From: Terrimonas rubra
GTDB lineage: Bacteria > Bacteroidota > Bacteroidia > Chitinophagales > Chitinophagaceae
DNA: 64,000 nt
Assembly (NCBI RefSeq): GCF_042686025.1
Contig: NZ_JBHUOZ010000001.1
Span: forward strand, 1,426,001-1,490,000
Reading direction: 5' to 3'
This document shows positions 53,587-62,286 of the stretch, one piece after another (positions within the stretch are counted from its first letter, which is position 1; every line of letters begins with the position of its first letter). The notes beneath the pieces were generated by a model that saw only the letters and a program-made list of their open reading frames with translations, was not told the DNA's origin and did no database searches. The position numbers were made by a program, and so were the translations under genes.

Positions 53587-55101
53587 ATGCGTATTCATAC
53601 ATATACTGCCATGAACAAGATATTACCCGTACTACTGGCTTTTTTGATAACGGGTATAACAACCTATGCCCAGGGTAAAAAATCCAAGAAGCAGCACAAT
53701 AAGCTTCCCAATATTATTTATATCTACGCCGATGACCTGGGTTATGCCGAGCTGGGCAGTTATGGGCAGCAAAAAATTAAAACACCTCACCTCGATAAAA
53801 TGGCGGCGGAAGGCATGCGTTTTACCCAGCACTATACCAGTATACCGGTTTGTGCGCCGGCAAGGGCCATGTTAATGACCGGTAAAAACGGGGGTAAGTC
53901 CTATATCCGGGGCAACCATGAACTGGGCGGTTTTCCGGATAGTACAGAGCGTGGCCAAATGCCTTTAAAAGCGGAGGAGTTTACAGTGGCGGAACTGTTA
54001 AAACAAAAAGGATATGCCACTGCCTTAACCGGTAAGTGGGGACTGGGTATGCATAATACCGAAGGCTCACCCAATAAACAGGGCTTTGATTATTACTACG
54101 GTTACCTGGATCAGAAGCAGGCACATAACTATTATCCCACCCATTTATGGGAAAATGGTAAATGGGATTCTTTACACCAGCCTTTCATTACCGTACATAA
54201 ACGGTTAGATTCAACCACGGCAACCGATAAGGATTTTGATTACTTCACCGGTAAGACCTATGCTCCTGAAAAAATGACCGAGAAAGCCCTGGCATTCATC
54301 GATCAAAATAAAACAACCCCGTTCTTTTTATACATGCCATACACTATACCGCATGTGTCCTTGCAGGCACCTGTGGAATATGTGAAACAATATATCGGCC
54401 TGTTTAATGAAAGGCCCTATTACGGGCAGCAGGGGTATTCCTCCACCAAATATCCCTTATCTACCTATGCCGCTATGATCACTTACCTGGATGCGCAGGT
54501 GGGTATCATTATGCAACATATTAAAGAACTGGGCCTCGACGATAATACGCTCATCATGTTCAGCAGTGACAATGGCCCGAGTTTTAATGGCGGGGTAGAT
54601 GTGAAATTCTTTAATAGTGTAGCAGGCTTGCGGGGTTTAAAAATGGATGTATACGAAGGCGGTATCCGTATGCCCTTTATAGCCCGCTGGCCCGGTAAAA
54701 TAAAAGCAGGGTCGGTAAGCGACCTGGTATCGGTACAGTATGATCTTATGGCCACCCTGGCTGATCTTACGGGTCAGCAGGCGCCGCCTAACGATGGTGT
54801 TTCCTACCTGCCTACCTTGCTGGGAAAAACCAAACAGCAAAAAGACCGGGAATATATTTATTTTGAATATCCTGAAAAAGGAGGACAGGTAGCCATTCGT
54901 ATGGGTAATTGGAAAGGCGTACGTACCAATGTGCGCAAAAATAAAAACGCTCCATGGCAGTTATACGATCTGTCTACCGATGTAAATGAGACCAAAGATA
55001 TTGCTCAGCAACACCCCGCCATTATTGAACGTTTTAAAGCCATTCAAAAAAAGGAACACCATACGGCGGTATTAAAAGAATGGGAATTTTTAGATGAATA
55101 A
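53587..55101 (+). CDS. Sulfatase, Cys-type (second of two)
   Basis: 504 residues from ATG 53587; ATG 53611 (MNKILPVLLAFL) is an equally good signal-peptide start. Metal-binding acids are in IIYIYADDLGYAELGSYG (D49, D50). The formylglycine motif is VCAPARAMLMTGKN with C89 (C-x-P-A-R). Downstream GGKSYIRGNHELGG and LTGKWGLGM are typical sulfatase positions, and the catalytic-site Lys and His are plausible. It differs clearly from the first sulfatase, so a different sulfated position is probable. A formylglycine-generating enzyme gene follows after 49 bp and could act on it. Confidence 0.9.
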   Translation: MRIHTYTAMNKILPVLLAFLITGITTYAQGKKSKKQHNKLPNIIYIYADDLGYAELGSYGQQKIKTPHLDKMAAEGMRFTQHYTSIPVCAPARAMLMTGKNGGKSYIRGNHELGGFPDSTERGQMPLKAEEFTVAELLKQKGYATALTGKWGLGMHNTEGSPNKQGFDYYYGYLDQKQAHNYYPTHLWENGKWDSLHQPFITVHKRLDSTTATDKDFDYFTGKTYAPEKMTEKALAFIDQNKTTPFFLYMPYTIPHVSLQAPVEYVKQYIGLFNERPYYGQQGYSSTKYPLSTYAAMITYLDAQVGIIMQHIKELGLDDNTLIMFSSDNGPSFNGGVDVKFFNSVAGLRGLKMDVYEGGIRMPFIARWPGKIKAGSVSDLVSVQYDLMATLADLTGQQAPPNDGVSYLPTLLGKTKQQKDREYIYFEYPEKGGQVAIRMGNWKGVRTNVRKNKNAPWQLYDLSTDVNETKDIAQQHPAIIERFKAIQKKEHHTAVLKEWEFLDE

Positions 55102-55150
55102 TCTCTGTGCCTGGCAGACCACTTATCTTTAAGTATTAATTAATAGCAGC

Positions 55151-56290
55151 ATGGGGCTAATGGCCTATATACAAATAAAAAAAAGCGTACCGGCGATAAT
55201 GATGTTGTCATTATTGGCTGGTTGTAATTCAGAATCGGGTTCTCAGCAGGAAACAACCGCACCAGATTCTGCGCATAGCTGTATGCAAACGCCGGCAAGG
55301 TTTGCTACAGGCAGCGGAACGGACAGTATACATTTTAACGGTGATACTTCTACCGCTGATATGGTATTGATACCAGCCGGTCGTTTTGAAATGGGTGGCG
55401 ATAATAATCAGGCCGATAAAGATGAATACCCCAAGCATACTGTTCAGCTTAATGCTTTTTACATAGATGTACATGAGGTAACCAATGCACAATTCAAAGC
55501 CTTTGTTGATGCAACAAACTATATTACCACAGCAGAAAGAAAACCCGATTGGGAGGAACTAAAAAAAACATTACCCCCTGGTACGCCACAACCTCCGGAT
55601 AGTGTATTGGTCGCGGCCTCTCTTGTTTTTAAAACAACGGCCGGACCCGTTAACCTGCAGGACTATAGCCAATGGTGGGAATGGGTGCCTGGCGCCAGCT
55701 GGAAACACCCGCAGGGTCCGGGGAGCAATATTACCGGTAAGGATAATTATCCCGTAGTACATATCAGCTGGGATGATGCGATGGCCTATTGTAAATGGTC
55801 GGGTAAGCGTTTACCTACCGAGGCCGAGTGGGAATATGCAGCCCGTGGCGGAAAACAAAATAATATCTACCCCTGGGGTAATGAGCATATCAATGCCGGG
55901 TCGCCCAAAGCCAATAGCTGGGAAGGAAATTTCCCCTACCTGAATAAAAAAACGGATGGCTATATTACTGCCGCACCGGTAAAAAAGTATGCCCCCAATC
56001 CATATGGGTTATATGATATGGCCGGCAATGTATGGGAATGGTGCAGCGACTGGTACGACTTCAATTACTATCAAACCGCAAAAGATAAGATCACCCAGAA
56101 TCCGCAAGGGCCTGTACAATCCTTCGATCCGCAGGACCCCTATACACCCAAACGTTCCTTACGTGGCGGCAGCTTTTTATGTAACGATGTTTACTGCAGC
56201 GGCTACCGTGTAGCCCGGCGTATGAAAACATCACCCGATACGGGTATGGAACATACGGGCTTCAGGTGTGTAAGGGATGTTACAAACTAA
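55151..56290 (+). CDS. Formylglycine-generating enzyme (FGE/SUMF1 family) with lipoprotein signal
   Basis: 379 residues. A lipobox LLAGC places the lipidated Cys at residue 25. The FGE-sulfatase fold (about 65-379) contains MVLIPAGRFEMGGDNNQADK, YPVVHISWDDAMAYCKWSG and MAGNVWEWCSDWYDF. The C-terminal LRGGSFLCNDVYCSGYRVAR has C344 and C349 with the same spacing as the two copper-coordinating active-site cysteines of true FGEs. Many relatives lack them, so this protein is probably catalytic. It would oxidise sulfatase Cys to formylglycine, and two Cys-type sulfatases lie just upstream. The lipoprotein signal implies action outside the cytoplasm. Confidence 0.87.
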   Translation: MGLMAYIQIKKSVPAIMMLSLLAGCNSESGSQQETTAPDSAHSCMQTPARFATGSGTDSIHFNGDTSTADMVLIPAGRFEMGGDNNQADKDEYPKHTVQLNAFYIDVHEVTNAQFKAFVDATNYITTAERKPDWEELKKTLPPGTPQPPDSVLVAASLVFKTTAGPVNLQDYSQWWEWVPGASWKHPQGPGSNITGKDNYPVVHISWDDAMAYCKWSGKRLPTEAEWEYAARGGKQNNIYPWGNEHINAGSPKANSWEGNFPYLNKKTDGYITAAPVKKYAPNPYGLYDMAGNVWEWCSDWYDFNYYQTAKDKITQNPQGPVQSFDPQDPYTPKRSLRGGSFLCNDVYCSGYRVARRMKTSPDTGMEHTGFRCVRDVTN

Positions 56291-56291
56291 A

Positions 56292-57302
56292 CTATTGTTG
56301 CAGCCATTGTAAGGCGGCAAGTACCGTCAGGTCTTTGTCAATGGCGTGAAAAGCATCATTACCTTTTATCGTAATGTCGGGTAATACGACTTCGGGTAGT
56401 GCCTGTTGATGTTTATCGGCTATCCTGGCGGTGGAAATAAGAAAATAAACCTCCTTACCTATTACAAAACCCGCGGTAGCATTGGCTAAGCCGGCCGTGG
56501 CTTCTCCGAATAACTTTGTATGTTCCCGTTGTTTAAAAATAGCAGCGGTTAATTCTCCTGAGCTTCCGGTTCCCGCCCCTGTTAATACTGCTATTTTCGC
56601 CTGTGGAAATCCGGGTATAAGACTGTCGATCTTAGCCTGTACTACTCCATCCATTAAAAACTGTCCATCTTTAAAAGCTGATTTGTCTGAAGCCTGTCCA
56701 TGGTGATCAAGATAATAACTTACAGTCCCATCCGGGAAAAAAGGTGCCAGCCCGGCCAGCATGGGCCTGATATTGCCGCCGCCATTCAGGCGCAGGTCAA
56801 TGATCCAGCCGGTGGGAGCTTGTTCCTGTAAATCCTTAACAGCACGGTAAAGCGCATTAGCCCTTTCATCAATATCCTTTTGTTTGTTTACACCTATAAA
56901 TGGTACACGCAGATAGGCTATCCCGTTCATCATCCGTTGTACAATACGCGGACCTTCCAGCCAGGCCGCTTTAATGGAGTCGGTATAACGGGCCATGAGT
57001 ACATCATTACTCAACTTATACTGGTCGTCATAATGATAATACATAGCATGTTTATCGCCCAGTGCATCAAAAGCTATTTTCAGGGCTTCAAAAGTACCGG
57101 CTTTGGTTTTGGCATTTTTTGCTTTTGCAAATACCCGTTGCCGGGTCTTTTGCCAGTTTACGGAAGGGGAGTATAAAGAGTTTGTTTCCAGTATGGCCAG
57201 GCAGCTGTCAATATGTTTTTTGATGGAATCCGGTAACTGTGCCTGTGCTGCAGCAGCAAGCCTTGTAAAGAGTAATAGTAGGATAAGTGTTCTTAGTATC
57301 AT
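56292..57302 (-). CDS. S41 family peptidase, exported
   Basis: 336 residues with a signal peptide (LLLLFTRLAAAAQAQLP). The S41 core has GWIIDLRLNGGGNIRPMLAG, and IAVLTGAGTGSSGELTAAIF with the probable catalytic Ser in TGSSGE. GEATAGLANATAGFVIGKEV follows. It is shorter than the S41 protein at 19829 and not closely similar to it. The stop is adjacent to the FGE gene stop (convergent, 1 bp apart). No substrate can be named, and a periplasmic role is expected from the signal. Confidence 0.87.
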   Translation of the reverse strand: MILRTLILLLLFTRLAAAAQAQLPDSIKKHIDSCLAILETNSLYSPSVNWQKTRQRVFAKAKNAKTKAGTFEALKIAFDALGDKHAMYYHYDDQYKLSNDVLMARYTDSIKAAWLEGPRIVQRMMNGIAYLRVPFIGVNKQKDIDERANALYRAVKDLQEQAPTGWIIDLRLNGGGNIRPMLAGLAPFFPDGTVSYYLDHHGQASDKSAFKDGQFLMDGVVQAKIDSLIPGFPQAKIAVLTGAGTGSSGELTAAIFKQREHTKLFGEATAGLANATAGFVIGKEVYFLISTARIADKHQQALPEVVLPDITIKGNDAFHAIDKDLTVLAALQWLQQ

Positions 57303-57399
57303 TATATGTCATTATTGTATAACAATAAAAACATAAAACTACTTTCGGGCGGTAGGTCTGCCAATAGGTAGTATTGCCCAAATATCTCCAGTAATTGAA

Positions 57400-59109
57400 T
57401 CAGGCAGAAGCCGGCTTTATATCTATCACCATCATTTGTAAGGTTTTGTTACCCTGCCATTCGTTCTCCTCAATTTTATACACAATATCAAAAGGCTGTT
57501 TGTTGCTGACAAAGCCGAACTTTTCATGCAGGCCAAAACCGATGCCGGTAATAGTGGTATCATTTTGTTTAATTACAAAACGGATATGCTGCTCTTTGAC
57601 CACTTTTGAAAAACCGGTATCCACTACGTTACGGCTGATAAAAACGGGCCGGTCATTTAATGGTCCGAAAGGTTCCATCTGGTGTAGTATTTTATAAAAC
57701 ACGGGGGTAATACTGCTCAGGGTTATCTCGGCATCTATGGTTATCTCCGGTGTCATCAGTTCTTCGGGCATGGTAGCGGCCACAACGGTTTCAAACTTTT
57801 GGCGGAATGCTTCTACCTGGTCAATCTCCAGTGTCATGCCCGCTGCGGCAAAATGTCCTCCATAGCCTAAGAGGTGTTCCTTACAGGCATGTACGGCTTC
57901 GTATAAATTAAAGCCCGGTACACTGCGGGCACTGCCGGCTGCATACTCACCGCTTTGTGTTAATATAATAGTGGGGCGGTAAAAATGTTCAATGATCCTC
58001 GAGGCTACAATACCCACTACGCCCTTATGCCAGTGCGACTGGTATAATACGGTAGAACGGCTGTTCACCCATTCGGGGTTATTCCTGATCAGGGCCAGCG
58101 CCTCCTCCGTAGTGCTGCTGTCGGCAATCTTCCTGTCGCTGTTATCGCTGTGTAACTGCCGGGCATAATCCACTGCTTCGGCATAGGTTTTGGCAACAAA
58201 AAGTTGTACGGCTTTACGGGCATCATCCATGCGGCCGGCGGCATTTACACGCGGGGCGATCATAAATACCAGGTTGCTGATGCGTAGAGCTGTTTTTAAG
58301 GCACTTAACTCACATAAAGCCCTTATGCCGTTATTGGGGTTTTCATTGGCTTTTTTTAAACCGTAAAAAGCCAGTATACGGTTTTCACCCACCATATCTA
58401 CAATATCAGCGGCAATGGCAGTGGCTACCAGGTCCAGGTAGGCATGGGGCGTGGTTTCCGGCAGGCCAAGCCTTTCGGATAATGCGGTAATTAATTTATA
58501 ACCCACACCACAGCCACATAACTCCTTAAAAGGGTAGGGACAATCTTTTTGTTTGGCATTCAATATGGCCACAGCCGGGGGCAGGGTATCATCGGGTAAA
58601 TGGTGGTCACAAACCACAAAATCAATGCCCAGTGTGGCGGCATAAGCGATGAGGTCGGTGGATTTTATACCACAGTCCAGGGAAACGATTAAAGTGAAGT
58701 TATGCTCATGGGCAAAATCAATACCCGCTTTACTCACCCCATAACCTTCCCGGTAACGGTGGGGTATATAAAAGTCCACAGCTTCATGTTGCGACTGTAT
58801 AAACTGGTACATACAGGCTACTGAAGTGGTGCCGTCCACATCATAATCGCCATATACCAATATCTTCTCCTTATTATTAAATGCTGTAATGATCCGGTTC
58901 ACGGCCTTTTCCATATCCTTCATCAGCCAGGGGCTGTGCAGATCCGTTAACTGGGGCCGGAAAAAATGTTTGGCCTCCTCAAAACTGGTAATACCGCGCT
59001 GTACCAGTATGCCGCAAAGGGCCTGGTTAATATTAAGTGCTTTTTGTAAGGCTAGGGTTTTTTCTGCGTCAGGCTTCAGTATATTCCAGCGTTTTTCCAA
59101 TGCAATCAT
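57400..59109 (-). CDS. recJ: Single-stranded-DNA-specific exonuclease RecJ
   Basis: 569 residues, the usual RecJ length. The DHH-phosphoesterase motifs are ILVYGDYDVDGTTSVACMYQ (GDYDVDGT), DFVVCDHHLPDDTLPPAVAI (DHH) and CGCGVGYKLITAL. The DHHA1 region with YQSHWHKGVVGIVASRIIEH and GYGGHFAAAGMTLEI follows, and a C-terminal OB-fold completes the enzyme. RecJ degrades single-stranded DNA 5' to 3' in recombination and mismatch or base-excision repair. It is cytoplasmic. The gap to the next gene (59110-59282) holds a heptamer repeat tract. Confidence 0.94.
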   Translation of the reverse strand: MIALEKRWNILKPDAEKTLALQKALNINQALCGILVQRGITSFEEAKHFFRPQLTDLHSPWLMKDMEKAVNRIITAFNNKEKILVYGDYDVDGTTSVACMYQFIQSQHEAVDFYIPHRYREGYGVSKAGIDFAHEHNFTLIVSLDCGIKSTDLIAYAATLGIDFVVCDHHLPDDTLPPAVAILNAKQKDCPYPFKELCGCGVGYKLITALSERLGLPETTPHAYLDLVATAIAADIVDMVGENRILAFYGLKKANENPNNGIRALCELSALKTALRISNLVFMIAPRVNAAGRMDDARKAVQLFVAKTYAEAVDYARQLHSDNSDRKIADSSTTEEALALIRNNPEWVNSRSTVLYQSHWHKGVVGIVASRIIEHFYRPTIILTQSGEYAAGSARSVPGFNLYEAVHACKEHLLGYGGHFAAAGMTLEIDQVEAFRQKFETVVAATMPEELMTPEITIDAEITLSSITPVFYKILHQMEPFGPLNDRPVFISRNVVDTGFSKVVKEQHIRFVIKQNDTTITGIGFGLHEKFGFVSNKQPFDIVYKIEENEWQGNKTLQMMVIDIKPASA

Positions 59110-59185
59110 TTAAAGTGTTGGTTACAATAATACGCATATAGTTTGGAACTATCACATTTACCGGGCAGTTCGCAGGTTATAGTAG

Positions 59186-59234
59186 TGGACAATTGACGAA
59201 TGGCAATGGACAATTGATAAAGGACAATTGACAA
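59186..59234. repeat. Degenerate heptanucleotide tandem tract (7 units)
   Basis: Seven contiguous 7-bp units: TGGACAA, TTGACGA, ATGGCAA, TGGACAA, TTGATAA, AGGACAA and TTGACAA. GGACAATTGA recurs at 59187, 59208 and 59222, with offsets of 21 and 14, both multiples of seven. It lies between recJ and the polyprenyl synthase gene. Confidence 0.8.
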
Positions 59235-59282
59235 TGCCTGCCAAACTTTCTGTCTTTCGGACTTTTAATCTTCCTGACTTCC

Positions 59283-60245
59283 CTAATACTTCCTGTCAGT
59301 AACATACTTTACCAGGTCTTCCAGGCCTTTTCTGAATTCGTTATCAGGTAAGGTATATAATATGTCCATGGCAGCCTGCGTATAAGCGTTCATTTTTGCA
59401 ATGGCATAATCAATACCACCTAATTGCTGTACCTGTTGAATCACCCAGTTTACCTTCTCTTTGTTCTGGTTATCGTTTTTTACAATATGTATGATCTGGC
59501 GGCGGGTAGCTTTATCTGCGTGGTTAATAGCATAAATAAGGGGGAGGGTAGCTTTCTTCTCCTTAATATCGTTCCCTGTGGGTTTGCCTACATTCTCGTT
59601 GGCGTAATCAAACAGGTCATCTTTGATCTGGAAGGCCATGCCGGTGTTTTCACCAAACTGGCGCATTTTTTCCGCAATTTCTTCGTCCTCGGTTACGGAC
59701 CAGGCCCCGGCGCTGCAGGCCGATGCCAGCAGGGAGGCGGTTTTATTCTTAATGATCTCGAAATAAATATCCTCGTTCAGGTTCAGCGAACGGGCTTTTT
59801 CCATCTGTAATAATTCGCCTTCGCTCATCTTGCGTACAGCGTCCGATAATATATGCAGTACACGGTAATCCTTATTATCCAGGGATAATAATAATCCTTT
59901 GGATAACAAATAGTCACCCACCAATACCGATACCTTATTCTTCCACAGCGCATAAACCGAGAAAAAACCCCGGCGTTCCATGGAGTCGTCCACCACATCG
60001 TCATGTACCAGGGTGGCAGTGTGCAGGATCTCCACCAGGGAAGCGGCACGGTAGGTAATATCGGTAACCGGGCCAAAGAGCCGGGCCGACAATAAAACGA
60101 ACATAGGCCGCATTTGCTTGCCTTTCCGCTTTACGATATACCGCATGATCCGGTCTAAAAGGGGAGCCTGGCTTTTTACGGCCTCTTTAAACCGCATTTC
60201 AAAAACTTTTAATTCCTCGGTTATTAAATTGGTAGGTAAACTCAT
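59283..60245 (-). CDS. Polyprenyl diphosphate synthase
   Basis: 320 residues of the trans-isoprenyl diphosphate synthase family. The first Asp-rich motif is LVHDDVVDDSMERRG (DDxxD), the second FQIKDDLFDYANENVGKPTG. KGKQMRPMFVLLSARLFG near the N-terminus and GNDIKEKKATLPLIYAI agree. Small residues upstream of the first motif (HTATLVHDD) favour a long product, such as the heptaprenyl or octaprenyl chain of menaquinone. The chain length is inferred. The cytoplasmic enzyme is upstream of recJ on the same strand, and the repeat tract lies between them. Confidence 0.91.
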   Translation of the reverse strand: MSLPTNLITEELKVFEMRFKEAVKSQAPLLDRIMRYIVKRKGKQMRPMFVLLSARLFGPVTDITYRAASLVEILHTATLVHDDVVDDSMERRGFFSVYALWKNKVSVLVGDYLLSKGLLLSLDNKDYRVLHILSDAVRKMSEGELLQMEKARSLNLNEDIYFEIIKNKTASLLASACSAGAWSVTEDEEIAEKMRQFGENTGMAFQIKDDLFDYANENVGKPTGNDIKEKKATLPLIYAINHADKATRRQIIHIVKNDNQNKEKVNWVIQQVQQLGGIDYAIAKMNAYTQAAMDILYTLPDNEFRKGLEDLVKYVTDRKY

Positions 60246-60369
60246 TATTAGTGGTAAAGTGGGGCAATTTACGCCTAAATATTGTTAATTAACGATCCAT
60301 TAAAGCCAACGTTTGCGCAACTAACTAATTGAAATATAATACCAAGGTGAATAAAAAAAATGATAAAAA

Positions 60370-60400
60370 TTTGGTTTTTAAGCATCAAGTTCTATTTTTG
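60370..60400 (+). promoter_or_regulatory. Strong promoter of the OmpA-like gene
   Basis: TTTG (60370-60373), a 19-bp spacer and TATTTTTG (60393-60400) match the consensus exactly. The expected start at about 60407 gives a leader of about 33 nt. Confidence 0.8.
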
Positions 60401-60439
60401 CGTTTTATTAAGACAGATTTCAAATCATAATCCTTAGTT

Positions 60440-62086
60440 ATGGCAAGCAAAAAGTTCAAACTTTTATTAGGCATGACCTGCCTTATGAGCCTCACGGCTT
60501 TCTCCCAAGTTGGAGTAAGATCGTACGAGGACTCCTCCGTAATTCCTAGTAAACGACTCCCCCAACACACAGAGTTTTTGAATGGAACATACAATTATCC
60601 GGCAAAACCTCGTAACCAATGGGAAGTTGGTATCAAGGCCGGTAAGTTCACCGTAATGGGTGATGTACCTTCTCTTTTCCTGACACCAGGTTTTGGTGTA
60701 CACGTGAGAAAAGCATTAGGATACATGTTCTCTTTACGTGCTGAGTATATGTACGGAATCGGTAAAGGGATGCATTATGCTCCAGGTACCGGTTACGCTG
60801 GTAAACAAGGAAATCCCTGGAATGATTTAGGATATGGTACTGCCAATGGTCCTAATAATGTTTATTACAACTACAAAACAGTAACTCAGGACCTTTCTTT
60901 ACAAGGTGTGATTACTTTAAATAACATCCGTTTTCATAAAGCTAAAACAGGCTTTGTATTCTACGGCTTTGGTGGTATAGGTGCTACTATCTACGAAACC
61001 AAGATCAATGCTTTAAATGATGCTGGCAGACCTTATTTTGAGTTTGACCAGATAGCTGCTGCTAACCCTGCGGTTTACAAAGACCGTAAGGATATCAGAA
61101 AAGCTTTAAAAGACGCGATGGACAACAGCTACGAAACAAAAGCTGAAAACCACGGTGATTACAGAGCTAAATTATTTGGCCAAACTGTAAGACCATCTGC
61201 TACCGTAGGTGCGGGTGTTGCTTTCAAACTTGGACCACGTTTCAACTTAGCACTGGAAGATCGTCATACTTTCATTAAAGACGACTTATTAGACGGTCAG
61301 CGCTGGCAGGAAACAGGATCACTGACTGGTGATTTTGATTCTTACAACTTCGCTTCTTTAGGTTTAAACTACAATATCGGTGCTAAAGCGGTTGAGCCTC
61401 TGTACTGGTTAAACCCATTAGACTACGCTTACCAGGAAATCCGCAATCCTAAGCTGATGAAAATACCAGATCCGGTATTACCTGATGCTGACGGTGACGG
61501 TGTAACTGACCAATTTGACCAGGAGCAAACTCCTGCAGGTTGCCCGGTTGATTCTCATGGTGTTAGCTTAGACACTGACGGTGACGGTGTACCTGATTGT
61601 AAAGATAAAGAGTTAATTACTCCTACTTATTGCCAGCCAGTTGACGCTGATGGTGTAGGTAAATGCCCAGTACCTTGTCCTGATCCTGCTACTTGTCCTG
61701 GTTTATTTGTTAAAACCAACGAGTGTGCTGACAAATTAGGTCTGTTACCAAGCATTTCTTTCAAAGCAAATTCAAATACTTTATCTGCTGACGCTGAAGC
61801 TGTATTAGCTACTGTAGCAGGTAAATTACGCAATGCTCCTGAGTGTAAAGTTGTTGTTGTTGGTTATTGCTCTTCAAGCAAAAAAGAACAACAATTAAGC
61901 TGGGATCATGTAAATAAAGTGATCACTTACTTAGTTGAAAAACAAGGTATCAGTGAAGACCGCTTTATCTTTAACTACGGCCAGGAAGGTGGTGACTGTA
62001 ACACAGTTGACCTGCGTGCTGCTACCGGCGACGAGAGCGGTCCTGCAAGAGTTGAGCCTCCTCACCCGAACCTGCGTAAAAAATAA
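60440..62086 (+). CDS. OmpA-like protein: barrel, thrombospondin-3 repeats, C-terminal OmpA domain
   Basis: 548 residues with a signal peptide (LLGMTCLMSLTAFSQVG). An N-terminal beta-barrel (about 50-335) is followed by calcium-binding type-3 thrombospondin repeats (DADGDGVTDQFDQE, DTDGDGVPDCKDKE) and a Cys/Pro-rich stretch. The C-terminal OmpA-like domain (about 430-530) begins LPSISFKANSNTLSADAEAV. At the place of the peptidoglycan-binding Asp of GHTD it has GYCS, and LSWDHVNKV replaces LSxxRAxxV, so both key residues are changed. Codon choice (many GCT, GGT, GTT) differs from neighbours and fits a highly expressed gene, as does the consensus promoter. Confidence 0.87.
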   Translation: MASKKFKLLLGMTCLMSLTAFSQVGVRSYEDSSVIPSKRLPQHTEFLNGTYNYPAKPRNQWEVGIKAGKFTVMGDVPSLFLTPGFGVHVRKALGYMFSLRAEYMYGIGKGMHYAPGTGYAGKQGNPWNDLGYGTANGPNNVYYNYKTVTQDLSLQGVITLNNIRFHKAKTGFVFYGFGGIGATIYETKINALNDAGRPYFEFDQIAAANPAVYKDRKDIRKALKDAMDNSYETKAENHGDYRAKLFGQTVRPSATVGAGVAFKLGPRFNLALEDRHTFIKDDLLDGQRWQETGSLTGDFDSYNFASLGLNYNIGAKAVEPLYWLNPLDYAYQEIRNPKLMKIPDPVLPDADGDGVTDQFDQEQTPAGCPVDSHGVSLDTDGDGVPDCKDKELITPTYCQPVDADGVGKCPVPCPDPATCPGLFVKTNECADKLGLLPSISFKANSNTLSADAEAVLATVAGKLRNAPECKVVVVGYCSSSKKEQQLSWDHVNKVITYLVEKQGISEDRFIFNYGQEGGDCNTVDLRAATGDESGPARVEPPHPNLRKK

Positions 62087-62113
62087 TCAGTTAATTACTT
62101 TTTGCTGATATAT

Positions 62114-62143
62114 AAGCCCCTCTATTTCTAGAGGGGCTTTTTT
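62114..62143 (+). terminator. Rho-independent terminator
   Basis: AAGCCCCTCTA (62114-62124) pairs with TAGAGGGGCTT (62129-62139) around loop TTTC, then Ts. Confidence 0.9.
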
Positions 62144-62269
62144 AATGCAGGTAAACAGCCAAAAAACCGGCTCGTCGATAAAAATGCCCCCTAAACCCCT
62201 CTTTACCAAAACCTTAACGACCGCTTTTTGGCTTTGTATCTTTTTTCTGTAAGATTTGCGTATAACTAT

Positions 62270-62277
62270 TAACTTTG
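62270..62277 (+). promoter_or_regulatory. Candidate minus-7 box of bamD
   Basis: TAACTTTG matches TAnnTTTG exactly. The ATG at 62287 lies only a few nt after the expected start. No good minus-33 TTG was found at 19 bp. Confidence 0.4.
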
Positions 62278-62286
62278 CACTTCTTT

